Assembly: GCF_010389155.1 (NCBI RefSeq)
Contig: NC_057769.1
Coordinates: 18,166,735 to 18,230,734 of the forward strand
DNA length: 64,000 bases
DNA from: Erigeron canadensis
Lineage: Eukaryota > Streptophyta > Magnoliopsida > Asterales > Asteraceae
Reading direction: 5' to 3'
A program made the translations under genes and the position numbers. Of the stretch, positions 1-9,299 are shown piece after piece. Position 1 is the stretch's first letter. Each line of letters begins with the position of its first letter. The notes under the pieces were generated by a model. It searched no databases and was not told the origin of the DNA. It worked only from the letters and a program-made list of their open reading frames with translations.

Positions 1-67
1 TATGGTCGAAATTCTTCATCAAAAACCTAATTTTCAGATCTCGTTTGAGGAAATTTCATCCTCCAAA

Positions 68-79
68 GCTCTGATACCA
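68..79 (-). other. Primer-binding site (initiator tRNA-Met type)
   Basis: On the minus strand this reads TGGTATCAGAGC, the usual Copia primer-binding site complementary to the 3' end of initiator tRNA-Met. It lies two bases inside the LTR that ends at 82, so it marks this LTR as the 5' LTR of a minus-strand element whose body continues left of the window. Confidence 0.85.
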
Positions 80-81
80 CT

Positions 82-651
82 TGTGAAAACGTGTTTCAGC
101 ACGTTCCCGGATCGATTAACACGAGATCTAACAATCATAGATGTGCGGAATCCGTCTATGATCGTTTTTAGGGTTAATTAATGATTATCATGATAAACAC
201 ACACGAAGATAATAAGAACAGGAGATAAACACGAAAATACTATCATTAATCATATGATTACAAGATGAATCCGTATGAAAAACATCTACAATGATTACGG
301 ATTACAATCATTGAGACGAATCGTGATAGTTTGGGCGGTATCTCGAGGTATAGATCTCTACCTCCAGAACCTAGTGAATGACTCTATGTTGCAACTAAAT
401 CATCAACCTAAATTCGTGACCTAAGACTTATATTTATAGGCTGAACAAACGGACTGGGCTGTCAAATTCGTACAAACGGGCTGGGCCTTACTAACATAAT
501 AGTTCTTACGAACTTAATCTTCGTAAGGCATATATGTACGAAGTTAATAGTTCTTACGAACTTAAACTTGGTAAACATAATTGTACGAATTTCTCAGCTT
601 TTTAGAATTATTGCATCGGACAACAAATTGTGCACTTTATGTGCTCTAACA
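82..651 (-). mobile_element. 5' LTR of a minus-strand Copia element
   Basis: Read on the minus strand the LTR starts TGTTAGAGCACATAAAGTGC and ends TTTTCACA, i.e. TG...CA, and is followed two bases later by the tRNA-Met primer site. A TATA box (TATAAATA on the minus strand) sits at 431-438. The right border is set by TGTTAG at 651; the target duplication cannot be checked because the other end is outside the window. Confidence 0.8.
501..590 (-). repeat. Short inverted repeats in the LTR U3
   Basis: Upstream of the TATA box (in minus-strand sense) the LTR holds repeated self-complementary words: AGTTC/GAACT at 501-514 and again near 549-562, and CTTACGAA (505-512) facing TTCGTAAG (520-527). 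These resemble the family-specific palindromes in the other elements of the window. Confidence 0.6.
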
Positions 652-709
652 TTTTTGCAATTAGTTTAAACGAATTCTGCTAAATTGGGGATTGTTTGTG
701 TTATAGGGT

Positions 710-979
710 TTGAAATGTAGATTTATTGGATGGCTTGATCCTGAAATGTGTCAACGTACCATTGATATTATACCCGGTTTACTGAGGTCAAAGAATCGAG
801 TTGAAGCACAACTCAAACAAAAAAAATGGAGAAGTGAAAAGATTAGAGATATTGTTGGTGCTTTCTGCTTTTGTAATTGTGTTGCTGCTATCTATGTTAC
901 TACTTTAAAGCAAGGATATATAGATTCAGGAAGTTGTTGCTTTTGTAATTGTGGTTTTTGCTTTTGTAATTGTGTTTGA
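710..979 (+). pseudogene. GRF-type zinc-finger protein fragment
   Basis: An 89-codon ORF. Its first half, with FIGWLDPEMCQR and IIPGLLRS around residues 5-25, resembles the GRF zinc-finger proteins that are abundant in plant genomes beside MULE and other transposons; the cysteine spacing at the start is incomplete, so the N-terminal part of the finger is missing. The tail contains a threefold repeat of CFCNC (from a tandem repeat tgcttttgtaattgtg), perhaps a degenerate continuation. It lies between the Copia LTR (ends 651) and the MULE pseudogene on the other strand. Probably a remnant, not an expressed gene; family assignment is by recall of the motif only. Confidence 0.4.
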
Positions 980-1273
980 AAATAAGTAATATTGTTGTGA
1001 GTATTTTGTAACTTTTTCAAGTATGAATGACAATGCAAGTTATCATAATACATAAGTTACCAGTTGTTACTAGTTTCCAAGAATAATGACAATAAAAACC
1101 ATCATAAGTTACCAGAATACATAGGCATATTATACATACCACAAGTTGCATTACATGAAAATACAAATAATTAGCATTACATAAGCATAATAACAGAATA
1201 CATAAGATAACATTTTTGCAAAAAACATAGCAAACTTAAGTACCATTAAAACACAATGTAGCAAAAGACATAA
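980..1273. other. Non-coding flank downstream of the MULE
   Basis: AT-rich sequence with loosely repeated words (ataagttaccag, tacataag). I see no gene. It would be the 3' flank or terminal region of the minus-strand MULE, but I could not identify a terminal inverted repeat. Confidence 0.5.
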
Positions 1274-1692
1274 CTAATTTATCTGAACTGCTTTGGGTCT
1301 AGCCTTGGTTTTCACCCATCTTGTTTTACCACTAGGACTTGTAACCATTTTGCCTTTCTGACTTGGTTGACTTGAGGTTGCTTGAGTTTGAGTTGGTTGA
1401 CTTTGGCTTGGTTGACTTTGCCTTGTTTGACTTGCCTGACCACCTTGACTTGCCTAAGCACCTTGATTTCTACCTTGACTTGCCTGAGCACCTTGATTTC
1501 CACCTTGACTTGACTGTGTTGGAAATGATTGACTGCCAGAAGGTTGCCCTTGTTTGCATGACCTCTTTTTGTGACCAAAATTCCCACAATTTTTGCAAAC
1601 AACTGACCTAAGTTTCCTAGACAACTTCCCATTCTTTGCTATTTGAATCTCTTCTACTGTCTTTCTTCTTTTCTTTCTGGGCCTCCCCAAAG
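1274..1692 (-). pseudogene. MULE transposase C-terminus: zinc knuckle and Gln/Ser tail
   Basis: Minus-strand reading begins HTPLGRPRKKRRKT immediately left of the solo LTR and continues through a CCHC-like knuckle (CKNCGNFGHKKRSC) into a low-complexity tail of SQGGNQGA-type repeats. An in-frame TAG near 1452-1454 interrupts the tail; beyond it the same frame continues to KTRWVKTKARPK and a final TAG at 1274-1276. The knuckle probably binds nucleic acid, as in other plant MULE transposases. The segment joins the SWIM part once the LTR insertion is ignored. Confidence 0.75.
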
Positions 1693-1697
1693 GGGTG
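1693..1697. other. Left target-site duplication of the solo LTR (GGGTG)
   Basis: GGGTG directly before the LTR start TGTGAAG; the same five bases follow the LTR end at 2712-2716. Host codons of the MULE resume on both sides, which supports a simple insertion followed by LTR-LTR recombination. Confidence 0.85.
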
Positions 1698-2711
1698 TGT
1701 GAAGTCCCTCACCCGATGGTTTAACCCACAAGTGTAGAATACAACAAGTCAAGTAATCACTAGATAGGACTAGTATGAAACCTCAAGTAAGCACTAGATT
1801 GGACTAGTATTACAATAAATATAAATGCAAGAATATATAAAGTAATACGTACTTAAGCAATATAAAGATAAGCAAGTAAAGTGAATGGTGAGACACAATG
1901 TAATTTTCAAGTGTATTTTATTTATTGATGTTAAATAAAATACAAGGTTGTTGCGGAACAAGATATTACAAATTAAGTATCTAAACAACCTATGAATTAC
2001 AAGTGATCTAACTTTGCTAAATAAACTCCTTGATCGAAATACTTAAAGTTGTGAAGTATAATTGTTTAGATCGAGAGTATTTGAGCAAAAGCACCAAATT
2101 GCAAAAGTGTAATTTGGACGAGGAAAGTGACTTGGTATTTATAGGCAAAAAGAATATTAAAATATCTTTTTGCTGTACAAAATATGGTTGCAAGCATTTA
2201 AGGAAACTACTTTAATTCCTTAAATGCTTTGATTAAAGTACATGAATAAAGTCACTTGAAAGTGACTTGTCTTGTAAATAACCAACCACCTTTACACGCG
2301 TGTAAGGCTTTTAACAAAGGACAAAAGGGTTGTCCGGATAAAAGCGTGTAAAGGCATTAAAGTCAATTCCTCGTAATCAGTGTTCAGACTTGTAAGGTTT
2401 AGAACACTGTCAAGCACTCCAGTCAGGAGATCTGGTAAGTCTTCCAGTGAGCTCCGCTATTTTGTCAGACTTCTTTCTTCAAGCTTCAGTCTTCGACTTC
2501 AGTGAGAATATTCTTCAGTGAGATGATCTTTGACTGGAGAGAAGTCCAGTGAACAAATCTGGTGGAATCCAGATTCCTGTACAAGTAAGTTGTTCACTGG
2601 TCTACACATAATTTCTGGACAAATCTTCAGAGGGCTCCAGACTCTTTATCTGGACAAAGTCCAGTAAACATATCTTTGTCTGGAGCGAGTCCAATAAATC
2701 TGGGCCTAACA
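1698..2711 (-). mobile_element. Solo LTR (Copia, Sirevirus-like) inserted in the MULE
   Basis: A 1,014-bp sequence that begins TGTGAAGTCC and ends CCTAACA on the plus strand, flanked by GGGTG on both sides. Read on the minus strand it starts TGTTAGGCCCAG and has a TATA box (TATAAATA) at 2136-2143, so the LTR is in minus orientation. It encodes nothing credible; small ORFs inside are incidental. A relative of this LTR survives as a fragment at 43098-43169. Only one LTR is present and there is no internal region, so it is a solo LTR. Confidence 0.88.
2397..2705 (-). repeat. CTGGAC/GTCCAG inverted-repeat cluster in the solo LTR U3
   Basis: In the U3 part of the minus-strand LTR the words CTGGA and TCCAG recur many times in both orientations, for example CTGGACaaaGTCCAG near 2659-2673 and ACTGGA...TCCAGT near 2530-2552. 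They can form several short hairpins. Palindrome clusters in the cis-region of Sirevirus LTRs are known from maize; this is a cluster of the same kind with a different sequence. Confidence 0.7.
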
Positions 2712-3256
2712 GGGTGTGATACTTTGGGGGGATGATCATGGTTGGTATCTGACACTTGTCCCACATGTTAACACCATTGGTGGGATTGATCTTGAACTTG
2801 TACATCAATTTCCAAGTATCAAGCTTATATAAAGGATCACACCATGTCTTAATTGCACCAACTGGTCTCTTATTAAGTGCCATATTCCAGTTCACAGTCA
2901 CTGCATGTTTACATGGCAGTCCAGTGATTTCCCACTTCCTACATGTACAAGTCATGTTTGTTACATTTACCACACATTGATCCCCCCAAGGTCCACTAAC
3001 TTGGTACAAATCTTGATCATTAAATGTTGCCTTGTATGCATTTGCCTCTGTACACACAGCATCTAACAATCTGTGTGCAATTGGGGTTAATGGACCTTTG
3101 CTTCTATCAATCACCTTTTGCACATTCCCTATTCTAATAATCAAATATTCCCTAATGAATTCTAAGAAGTGAATTATAGGCTTGTCCCTAGCTTTAACTG
3201 TTTTGCTATTAATACCTCACACATATTATTGAGCAATACATCAGACTTTGCCCTTC
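2712..3256 (-). pseudogene. MULE transposase: SWIM zinc-finger exon
   Basis: The minus-strand ORF (ATG at 3144) carries a SWIM-type finger, CTC-RKWEITGLPCKH (CxC...CxH), about 90 residues in, followed by the conserved MULE segment ending IIPPKYHTLLG, where the solo LTR begins. Upstream, in another frame, KSDVLLNN-like codons near 3256 continue from the previous exon across the intron. The SWIM domain helps DNA binding in MULE and FAR1-type proteins. Residues after KYHT in the annotated ORF come from the LTR and are not transposase. Confidence 0.8.
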
Positions 3257-3347
3257 CTGTTGGACCATAATATTATTACTACCTCAGTAAATACATATAA
3301 CCAAAAAACTACGTTTTATGTTTTAACAAAACAAACAGTGTTTGTAC
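3257..3347 (-). other. Spliceosomal intron in the MULE pseudogene
   Basis: On the minus strand the coding segment ending ...ARSHFTG is followed by CAG|GTACAAAC and coding resumes after TCCAACAG|GAAGGGC. The 91-bp insert has GT-AG borders and is AT-rich, as expected of a plant intron, and conserved MULE residues flank it on both sides. Confidence 0.7.
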
Positions 3348-3892
3348 CTGTGAAATGTGATCTAGCCCAATGTTGTTGTGGGATCTTAAGTAGCCAGTTG
3401 TATGCAGGTTCACTAAACCCTTTGAATTCAAGCATATACTTTTGAAACTCCTGGACAGTAGTAGCTGTTGCACACTTTCACAAATGATTGTTGAAAGCTT
3501 GGCCTCTCCATTGTAGTTTCATATTCTCATGAATGTGTTTGAGGCGGTACCTATGTTCAGCACAAGGAAAGACTTTGGCCAAAGCTAGAATAATACCTTG
3601 TACAGGTATGCTAGAGTTAATAAAAGCATTTTAAAGGTAATGACATTAATAAAAGTGAAATTAGTAGTACTTTTACCTTCTGCCTATCACTTATAAAAGT
3701 GTAATTAGACCTCCTGTCAAGGTCCAAATCATCACCCAGGTTTTCTAGGAACAATGTCCAAGAGCTTAGAGTCTCTGCCTCCACTATTGCATATGCAAGA
3801 AGGTATATTTCATTATTAGAATCAAGACTAACAACAGTTAACATTTGCCCTGGGAATGGACCATTCAGAAATGCTCCATCAAGACCTAGCAA
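3348..3892 (-). pseudogene. MULE transposase catalytic core
   Basis: The minus-strand ORF from 3892 reads LGLDGAFLNGPFPGQMLTVV and continues to TFISDRQK, the typical first and second acidic-residue regions of the MULE DDE core (D in GLDGAF; D in ISDRQ). A non-coding stretch at about 3617-3683 interrupts it, bordered by AAG|GT on the donor side; the acceptor is unclear and the frame does not close cleanly, so this may be an intron that has decayed. Beyond it (3616-3348) conserved residues such as KVFPCAEHRYRLKHIHENMK continue. Confidence 0.75.
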
Positions 3893-4433
3893 CTCTCTAC
3901 CAGCACTTCTGAATCCTCTATTCTAGTGAACCTAAGCATATATATATTCTTCTGAATATCCTGGTTGGCTCATCTGGATTGATTGGTGGTTCAACATCTA
4001 GCTTAACTGTAGTTTCAGGATTGGATCTCTGTAGTTCTACAATGTAGTCTCTCAACATGTTATATTGTTTGGTATAATCTCTTTTGAGTTGCCCTTTTGC
4101 ACTTCTCTTTGCTCTTTGTGCTTTCTGTTGGAAGACTCTTGGACAGTAGTAGCTGTTGCACCTTCAGCAAGGGGTACATTACTACCCATGAACTCCACAT
4201 TTTCATCCACATGCAATTTAAAGTCTCTCATATCCACTTCCACATCTTGTATTTCATTATCCTCATCTACTATGTAATCACTATCATTTTCACTGTCATC
4301 CTCACTCTGCTTATTTTCATCCTCACTCTCCTTATTGTCACTGAGTTATTCTCACCTTGACTACTTTCCCCTTCTACTTGTAAGCCCTTCTTAGTTTCTC
4401 TCACATTGACATTCTCATTTCCTTCACTATTAG
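3893..4433 (-). pseudogene. MULE transposase N-terminal region, truncated by NA-1
   Basis: Minus-strand codons recognisable in pieces: an acidic segment (SEDDSENDSDYIVDEDNE) near 4310-4250, then DMRDFKLHVDENVEFMG near 4240-4190, then LRDYIVELQRSNPETTVKLD near 4060-3990. These match the acidic N-terminus and the MULE domain start of plant MuDR proteins. Frame changes are present. The reading is cut at 4433/4434, where the NA-1 LTR starts, so the true start codon is not here. Confidence 0.65.
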
Positions 4434-4713
4434 TGTTAGAGATACAAAAATAGTGCTTAGTTGTATTTATCTTTATGAATTTTATGTAATAGTTATAAGG
4501 TTGAGGGGGAGCTTTTGTAAGTTTCCTTAGAGTATATAAACCCCTCATACCTTCCTTTTCATGTATGAACTTGTAACCAAACCACATTCATGTGATTTTG
4601 AACGAAATCATTTTCCCACACACACATACCTTTCTCTCTCAAGAACACACACTAACCACCATTGTTGAACACCTATCTTCCGCATCAAAACACGAATATT
4701 TACACATTTATCA
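4434..4713 (+). mobile_element. 5' LTR of NA-1
   Basis: A 280-bp LTR from TGTTAGAGATACAAAAATAG to TTTATCA. TATA box TATATAAA at 4533-4540. It is clearly related to the NA-2 LTR (28413-28693) and, less closely, to the S-1 LTR (14853-15178): all share TGTTAGA...ATAGTG at the start, an AGGTTGAGGGG tract before the TATA box, and a CACACACA-rich segment with CCATTGTTGA near the end. The host base run before it is ATTAG. Confidence 0.85.
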
Positions 4714-4715
4714 TT

Positions 4716-4727
4716 TGGTATCAAAGC
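4716..4727 (+). other. Primer-binding site of NA-1
   Basis: TGGTATCAAAGC, two bases after the LTR end; one mismatch from the standard tRNA-Met primer site TGGTATCAGAGC. It fixes the plus orientation of NA-1. Confidence 0.85.
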
Positions 4728-5160
4728 AAAACAACAATCTGTTGAAGATCCAGATCAAATTCTACACAGATTCGTGTTGATTTTGTTCAAAAATTTGAAT
4801 TTCGTGTATAAAGATAACCGTCTTTGTTTTTCATCATTTCTACATCAATTTTCACTCAATTTTCCTGTTTTTGTTCACAAATCCATTCTAAATCACCTCA
4901 GAAAACATCGTGTTAAATTTCATAATCCAATTCATTGTATTCATCATAATCCGAAATTGTGGGCAAACCACCAAAATTTTGGGTTTGAATTTGAGTTGAT
5001 TTGAGCTATAAATTTGTTTCTAGAGTTGTGCACGATCATATTCTGAACATTTTCACTTTTGAATCAAGTTCTAACTCTCAAAACTGAGTGAGAAAATAGC
5101 GATTTAGTGATTCTGCACGACTATTTTGTCTTATCTGCTGTTCTTGAGGAAAGTCCTTTA
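4728..5160 (+). other. NA-1 leader, unique part
   Basis: AT-rich untranslated leader between primer site and hairpin array. No credible ORF; small ATG ORFs here lack family features. Confidence 0.5.
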
Positions 5161-5640
5161 AAACGATCTTCGCTAAGACCGTTTCACTTATTTGTTCTAA
5201 GACAATCTTCCTCAAGATCGTCCTAGTGATATTTTGTTGTGGTGTTAAGACGATCTTGCCAAGATCGTCCTAGCATCTGTTGGTTCTGTGTGAACTGTGT
5301 GTGGTGATTTGATCGTTCAAAGTTGTTGTGATTGGGAATCACACACTTCCTGGGTAACTAATCTCTTTGAGATTGGTTTTGCTAAAAAATCCTAAAATCC
5401 TAACCAAAATTCTGTCCAAATTTCCAAAGTTTTCATACTTAGAATATTTTTTACTCAAAGTGTTCTAAGACGATCTCCCCAAGACCGTCTTACTTTATAA
5501 CTTAAGACGATCTCTTTCAAGACCGTCTTACCTTCCTGTCTTCCATACTTAGAATTTTTCTGTCATTCGTTCTAAGACGATCTTATTCAAGATCGTCCTA
5601 GCTTCCTTTCTTCAATACGATCTTTTCAAGATCGTCTTGT
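5161..5640 (+). repeat. Hairpin array, GACGATCTT/AAGATCGTC type (gag leader)
   Basis: About seven dispersed copies of an interrupted palindrome, GACGATCTT - 3 to 5 nt - AAGATCGTC, many with flanking CTAA/TTAG that lengthen the stem. They start near 5161, 5200, 5258, 5470, 5506, 5575 and 5615. Individual copies carry substitutions in either arm that mostly keep pairing (for example CTCC..GACCGTC forms). The array lies in the untranslated leader just upstream of the gag ATG at 5697. A second array of the same family precedes ORF3 at 9300-10275. Confidence 0.85.
5352..5383 (+). repeat. Conserved leader hairpin followed by GGTTTTGCT
   Basis: GGGTAACT, then stem AATCTC (5360-5365), loop TTT, stem GAGATT (5369-5374), then GGTTTTGCT. 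The same arrangement recurs at 9698-9729 with stem GATTTC/GAAATC and, on the minus strand, in NA-2 at 27751-27782 with GATCTC/GAGATT. The flanking words are constant and the stem bases vary in a paired way. Confidence 0.75.
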
Positions 5641-5696
5641 CTTCCAAACTTCAAAATCAACAAAAATAAATTCCAAATCATTGTTCATTCATTTCA

Positions 5697-7934
5697 ATGA
5701 CTACAACCAACATTGATCCAATGATGTCAATCATCAGACCCCCAATTCTTCACAAAAATTCTTTTGTCCAATGGCAAAATGAATTCATGGATTTTCTTGA
5801 TACAAAACCAAATGGTGTCTTCATTAAGCAATCAATTCTTGAAGGTCAAATTCAATTCAAACATCCTCTTGGAATTCTACTTACCAATGACCAACTCAAT
5901 GATGATCAAAAAGCAAAAATTCAAGCTGACAAGCAAGCCAAATCCTATATCTATCAATCTTTTTCAGATGAGATTTTCTCTGCTATCAATCATGATCATA
6001 ATGCCAAAGAGATATGGGATGATTTACCAAAGTTTGCTGCTTCTGAAGATGTCAACTGCTTGATGACTTCAACAACCAGTTCTTCACAAACTACCTCACA
6101 AGCAACACCAAGTGTGGTAGATTTCATTTCTAAAGATGATTTCTTGTCTGTCCAAACAACTGCTGACACTCTGACAAAGCAAAACATTACTTTGAAAAAC
6201 AATTTGAAAATGGCTAAACAAGAGTTTGATAAAATCAATGAAAATTTTTCAGAACTCTCAATAACTCATGAAGCTCTCAAAGTGAATTATGATTCTTTGA
6301 AAGAAATGCATTTGTCAAGTGCCAGTTCTCAAGTTGTTTCTCCAAATGTTCATTTAACTAATAAATGTCAAGACCTTGAAGAGACTGTTTATTCACTCAA
6401 ACAAACAATTGAAACCTTAAAACTTGAGAAAACCAATGAGTGGATAAGAGCAAATGCAAGACAAGCTGATGTTGAGTTTCTCACAAATAAAATGAAAGAT
6501 TTTAGACCCAACTGTGAAAAACATGAAAGACAGATTTTTGATTTAAAAAGTACTTGTTTTCTCAAAGGAGTTGAAATTGACACTCTTAAAAAGCAAATTG
6601 AGGATTTGAAAGCAAATGTCTTGTTTTACCAAGAGAAAATCTATAAAATTGAACAAAGCCCTCTTCTGAATTTCACAGCTTTTTACATCAAGTCAAAGAT
6701 AGATAGATCAGAACTTCTTCTTGGGTTGGGATATGAGAATCTAGCACACTTGGCAAAAGCTCAAACAAAAGACCTTGGTCCTTTGTATGATGAAAACCTT
6801 CTGAGACTTGGCATGATTCAAACTTTTGTTAGACCATCTGAGAATGATTTTGAGTCAGATGATGTTGAAAGACCACAAACAAATCAAATTGGTATTGATT
6901 ATGTTACTCTAAATGATACATATAAGAAAACTCATAAAAGATCCATCTATGAGTTAGAAGAAATTGACAGCATTTCAATTCCTGAAAATGATTCTCAAAA
7001 AGATTGTTTAAAACCAGTTTCAACAAGAACTTATATTCCAACTACCATATTGGAAAAATAAATTGAAGGTTTAAAACAAAAAATTGAGTCTCAACAAAAG
7101 GTCATTGAACATTTGAAAACTCAAGATCATACTCCAAAGGTAAGTGAGACCACCCCTGTTCAAATGTTGCATGTTTTTAATTCTCCTAATTACTCCAATC
7201 AGTCCAAAGAGTGTGAGATTTCTAGCAAAGCTGTGCAGGTTGAAAGAATCTCTCCTCAAGAGATTCATGATATGTCTACTTCAATGTTATCATCTTTTCT
7301 CCAGATTGAAGACAAGGTTAAAGCTTTGAAAACCAAGAATCTTTCTTCAGTGAAAAAGATACTTTCTTTTGGTACTCCTGTGATCACCCCTGTTGACCAA
7401 AATAGAGTGAATTTAGGGCACAAGATTGAGATTCCTAAAGATCTTAAGGCTAAAGCAAAAGCATTAATTGAAAAGATTACAAACAAAACTGTTTCCAAAC
7501 CCAAAGTTCAACAAAAAGTTTCACCATTTTCTTTTCCAGAATTTTCTGTTAAAGAACTTGATAAGTTTTTGGAAACTAAACATGTTTTTGCACCTGAAGT
7601 TGAGAAAGAACTTGCAAAACTTTCACCCAAAAAGCCTAAAATTGAAACAAAAAAGGAATCTAGGTCTAAGTTTGCTCCAACTTCATTTTATTCACCCAAA
7701 GGTCAGCATGTTTCAGCTGTCAAAGGTAAAAAGACCATTCCTTCTACCTCAAAGGTCAAGTTTGATATTTCATCTGTTTCTAGAACTGCTGCTAATAATT
7801 CTATCTCTAAACCTAGTTCTTCATCTAAGCTGTCTAGGTCTAGTCAAACTTTGCTAACCAAAGACAAATCAAATGGTATGACTAGATATAGAGATCAATA
7901 TGGTTGGTTCTTTGTTGCAACTCCAAAGAAATAG
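5697..7934 (+). pseudogene. NA-1 gag: N-terminal domain plus coiled coil, no zinc knuckle
   Basis: One reading frame from ATG 5697, broken by a single TAA at 7059-7061 and ended by TAG at 7932. Residues about 1-115 resemble the Copia gag N-terminal domain (ILHKNSFVQWQNEFMDFL; KEIWDDL). From about residue 145 to 310 the sequence is a long charged coiled coil (KQNITLKNNLKMAKQEFDK...). Lys-rich segments follow, ending TRYRDQYGWFF. Compared with S-1/S-2 gag, the region holding the CCHC knuckle is missing between KEIWDDL and the coiled coil. Gag forms the particle core; this version could assemble through the coiled coil but lacks the usual RNA-binding knuckle. Start chosen as the first ATG of the conserved frame. 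Confidence 0.75.
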
Positions 7935-8410
7935 ACTGTTAAATCTTCCATCAAACAAGGCAAAAATCAGAATGTGTTTTTAGCTAGTAACTATAAGTGG
8001 ATTTCCAAATCATCATTGGTAAAATCTACTAGCTACGTTCAAACACAAGGGTATACTAAATCACCAGTTAGAAGAAGTTGGATAGCTAATGATTACAAGA
8101 AGAAAGTTCCTACTAGGAAAGTTGATTCAGATTTGTGTAATTTAGCTAAACCATGGTCTGTAATAAATTCTAAATCTTCTACTGTGATTTCTAAACCTCT
8201 GATTATTGATGCAAATGGGATTGTAATGAATTTTAGAATAAACCTCTTGTTAGAAAACCTTATTTGTATACTTTTTCAAATTCCACTAACCCAAAAGGAC
8301 CCATTCAACAGTGGGTACCTAAAAAGACTTAATTTTGTTTTGCAAGTAATAAAGGTCTGTGTTTAGCATTCCCATCCTGGATGCTATTCAACACATGATC
8401 CTGGAATGAG
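7935..8410 (+). pseudogene. Gag C-terminal tail and protease stump of NA-1
   Basis: The gag frame continues after the TAG at 7932 to about 8250 (NYKWISKSS; KPWSVINSKSS), then shifts; another frame near 8285-8330 gives the usual gag end IQQWVPKKT. At about 8376-8408 the bases cctggatg...aacacatgatcctgg are a degraded version of the Copia protease start (ILDSGCS-HMTG). Everything downstream of that point in a normal pol is absent. NA-2 shows the same end at 25480-25510 on the minus strand. Confidence 0.65.
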
Positions 8411-9299
8411 TTTCTTTTCTAAGAGACAATCTCCAATAAGTGCTCATTACCAATGCACTGACTTGTCTCTACATGTTTTGTACAATTCCTTCATCTCTTT
8501 CTCTTTCATTCATTATCTGTCAAACATTATGCTATGTTTATGTGCGATGTGCTTAAATATCATGCAATGTTTGAGGGGGAGAAAAAGGATAATGCATGAA
8601 TCTTGAATCTAGGGTAAGTTTGTGTATTAGCACTATTTGATGAGAAACTCATTGTTAATTAGAAAAACAAATAAAAATTGGAAAATGAAACTTAAAAAAA
8701 AAAAAATTACAAAAATATTTTTAATTTTTGTGTTAAGTAGATTTTTTTTATATTTGTTTTTGTTATTTGTTTTATTGAATTTGAGCCCATTTATTTTCAA
8801 AAACTTTTAGACCAAAACAACAAAAAGCCCAGTTCTTCAAAAGGCCCAATCTGATCCACACAAGCCCAAACCATGTGAAAACGGGTCAATACCCAGTCAA
8901 CTTGACCCGATCCGAGTCTTCCAATACAAGTTGGAGGGAATGATCATTTCATTTTATCTCCTTTTTCCATTTTTCCCATAAAAACTCTCGATCACTCTCT
9001 AATCATTCAAAATCCATTTCGGCTTGATCTTAAAATCAAAACAAGGGTTGTGTTGCATTTTTCTCACTGATCATTTCATTCCATAACATCATCGTCTGAA
9101 ATTTCCATCTTCAAGTAAGATGTCAAATTCGTATGTAGATCTCATTTTTCCAATTTATTCGAAATTCTTGCTTCTATTATCAAATTTGTGTTGATTATAT
9201 GATTTAGAAGCATGTTTAGGACATATGTATATGATTTTTACATGTTAAATTGCTTGAAATTAAGTTTTTGGAAATTCAAAAATAAACCACCCCTGTTTC
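8411..9299 (+). other. NA-1 spacer after the pol deletion
   Basis: No gene. Holds a polypurine tract (8573-8588), an AT-rich stretch, and a proline-codon-like GACCCG region (8880-8930). A homologous spacer occurs in NA-2 (24398-25480, minus strand), with shared words around the polypurine tract and GAAGCATGTT...TTTTGAAAATTCAAAAA. Confidence 0.6.
8573..8588 (+). other. Internal polypurine tract
   Basis: GAGGGGGAGAAAAAGG, the same motif as the true 3' polypurine tracts of this group but not followed by an LTR. The NA-2 counterpart is GAGGGGGAGAGAAAGG at 25313-25328 (minus strand). It could prime internal plus-strand synthesis. Confidence 0.65.

Larger units (their letters stand above)
1274..4433 (-). 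pseudogene. MULE (Mutator-like) transposase, broken by two retrotransposon insertions
   Basis: A MuDR-type transposase reads right to left: acidic N-terminal region (4433-4052), catalytic core (about 3892-3684), a helical segment (3616-3348), SWIM zinc finger (about 3144-2717), and a C-terminal zinc knuckle with Gln-rich tail (1692-1274). The order and spacing fit plant MULE transposases, which cut and paste DNA with a DDE active site. At least one intron is recognisable (3257-3347). The gene is split at 1698-2711 by a solo LTR and cut off at 4434 by NA-1, and it has frameshifts and stops, so it cannot make an active protein. The extreme N-terminus should lie beyond the far end of NA-1. Confidence 0.85.

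Noticed and set aside
1363..1611. Plus-strand ORF rich in Leu/Asp opposite the MULE tail
   Set aside because: Shadow of the Gln/Ser repeat region of the minus-strand transposase.
4270..4587. Minus-strand ORF spanning 4434
   Set aside because: Crosses the MULE/NA-1 junction; half is LTR sequence, half is shifted MULE sequence.
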